A stretch of DNA of 6,737 nt from the NCBI GenBank assembly GCA_023700885.1, contig JAMPYA010000122.1, positions 1 through 6,737 of the forward strand, read 5' to 3'. Below, piece by piece: positions 5,862 to 6,737 of the stretch. Below the pieces are notes generated by a model. The model saw only the letters and a list, made by a program, of their open reading frames with translations, was not told the DNA's origin and did not search any database. The position numbers and the translations under genes were made by a program. This DNA is from Flavobacteriaceae bacterium (lineage in GTDB: Bacteria > Bacteroidota > Bacteroidia > Flavobacteriales > Flavobacteriaceae). The first letter of the stretch is position 1. Each line of letters starts with the position of its first letter.

Positions 5862-6737
5862 ATGAGGAGAGTAAAATATTATTACGATGTTGAATCGTTA
5901 TCTTATAAAAAAATTAAATCACGCTTAATCAGTTTAAGAGGAACTTTTCTCTTTTTATTGGCTGCAGCACTGTTTGGTTTGTTCTTTGTCTATCTTTCTT
6001 ATAAAATATTAGAATCTCCAAACGAAAAATATTTGAAGCGTGAGGTAGATAAAATGAAGTTAGAGTACGGATTACTTGATAAAAAAATGGATGAGGTTCA
6101 AGAAGTTTTAGGTGAAATACAAGAACGAGACAACAATATTTATAGACTTTATTTTGAAGCAAATCCGATACCAGAGGATCAAAGAAAAGCAGGTTTTGGA
6201 GGTATAAATCGATATAAATCATTAGAAGGATTTGATAATTCTAAAATGATAACAGATGCTGCTCAAAAAATGGACATCATTACAAAGCAATTGTATATTC
6301 AGTCAAAATCGTTGGATGAAATTGTGAAATTGGCTGAAAATAAAGAACAGTTATTAGCAGCAATACCTGCTATTCAGCCAGTTAGAGTAGATTATTTAAA
6401 ACGGATGGCTTCGGGTTATGGTTGGCGAAAAGATCCATTTACTAAAGTGAGAAAGATGCATCAAGGAATGGATTTTACTGCTAAAACAGGTACTCCAATT
6501 TATGCAACAGGAAATGGAGTAGTCAGAAAAGCGGATAACTCTGTATCTGGTTTTGGAAGACATATTGAAATAAGTCACGGTTATGGATATTCTACGATTT
6601 ATGCACATTTAAGTAATTACAATGTTAGAACCGGTCAAAGAGTTAAACGAGGTGATTTAATCGGATTTGTTGGAAATACCGGAAGATCTACAGGTCCTCA
6701 TTTACATTATGAAGTTCATAAAAACGGAAAACCTGTA
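5862..6737 (+). CDS. Membrane-anchored M23 (LytM-type) metallopeptidase, partial (C-terminus off right edge)
   Basis: The ATG at 5862 opens 292 codons that run off the right edge. A basic N-terminal segment (residues 1-26) precedes one hydrophobic span at about 27-47 (GTFLFLLAAALFGLFFVYLS), which fits a signal anchor with the rest in the periplasm. Residues 50-90 are charged and heptad-like, probably a coiled coil, and a second helical stretch lies near 125-165. The peptidase domain begins near residue 180 (SGYGWRKDPF). It contains HQGMDF with zinc ligands His200 and Asp204, IYAHLS with His249, and GPHLHYEV with His280 and zinc ligand His282. The spacing matches Staphylococcus LytM (H210, D214, H260, H291, H293), so the enzyme should be catalytically active, presumably cutting peptidoglycan cross-links during growth or division. 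All known catalytic residues are inside the window, so little of the domain is missing. Its start is 136 bp from the alaS start, on the opposite strand. Confidence 0.95.
   Translation, partial: MRRVKYYYDVESLSYKKIKSRLISLRGTFLFLLAAALFGLFFVYLSYKILESPNEKYLKREVDKMKLEYGLLDKKMDEVQEVLGEIQERDNNIYRLYFEANPIPEDQRKAGFGGINRYKSLEGFDNSKMITDAAQKMDIITKQLYIQSKSLDEIVKLAENKEQLLAAIPAIQPVRVDYLKRMASGYGWRKDPFTKVRKMHQGMDFTAKTGTPIYATGNGVVRKADNSVSGFGRHIEISHGYGYSTIYAHLSNYNVRTGQRVKRGDLIGFVGNTGRSTGPHLHYEVHKNGKPV

Noticed and set aside
5929..6222. 97-residue minus-strand ORF
   Set aside because: It is antisense to the membrane anchor and coiled-coil part of the M23 peptidase gene and its translation shows no family features.
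6396..6608. 70-residue minus-strand ORF
   Set aside because: It is antisense to the M23 catalytic domain, whose zinc-ligand codons explain the sequence.

Overview
The window looks like a chromosomal housekeeping segment from a low-GC member of the Bacteroidota, most likely a Flavobacteriaceae species (Flavobacterium-like). The evidence is the AT-rich sequence, a GSCFA-family protein beside alaS, the absence of clear Shine-Dalgarno sequences, and upstream boxes matching the Bacteroidota -7 consensus TAnnTTTG. This assignment is inferred from the sequence alone, without a database search.

Layout from left to right. Positions 1-454 (minus) encode the N-terminal 151 residues of a lipoprotein with a thioredoxin fold and a single active-site cysteine; its C-terminus lies off the left edge. 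Positions 467-1984 (minus) encode cofactor-independent phosphoglycerate mutase (gpmI). It is 12 bp upstream of the lipoprotein gene, so the two are probably cotranscribed from a TATCTTTG box at 2010-2017. Positions 2069-3010 (minus) encode a GSCFA-domain protein with SGNH-hydrolase-like residues. Positions 3116-5725 (minus) encode alanyl-tRNA synthetase (alaS). The longer ORF reaching 5758 is probably over-extended. Positions 5862-6737 (plus, running off the right edge) encode a membrane-anchored M23 metallopeptidase transcribed divergently from alaS.

The four minus-strand genes point the same way and the only divergent junction is alaS/M23 (5726-5861). That junction holds one TAnnTTTG box on each strand, placed so that the two transcripts would overlap at their 5' ends. 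The genes cover central metabolism (glycolysis), translation (tRNA-Ala charging) and the cell envelope (lipoprotein, peptidoglycan hydrolase). They do not form an obvious single pathway.

The most unusual element is the 105-bp gap between alaS and the GSCFA gene. It carries a tandem array of 7-bp units (consensus RGTATCT), followed by a shorter array of the same heptamer in the opposite orientation, so the transcript could fold into a long imperfect hairpin ending 4 nt before the GSCFA start codon. I found no tRNA, rRNA, CRISPR array, insertion sequence or defence system.
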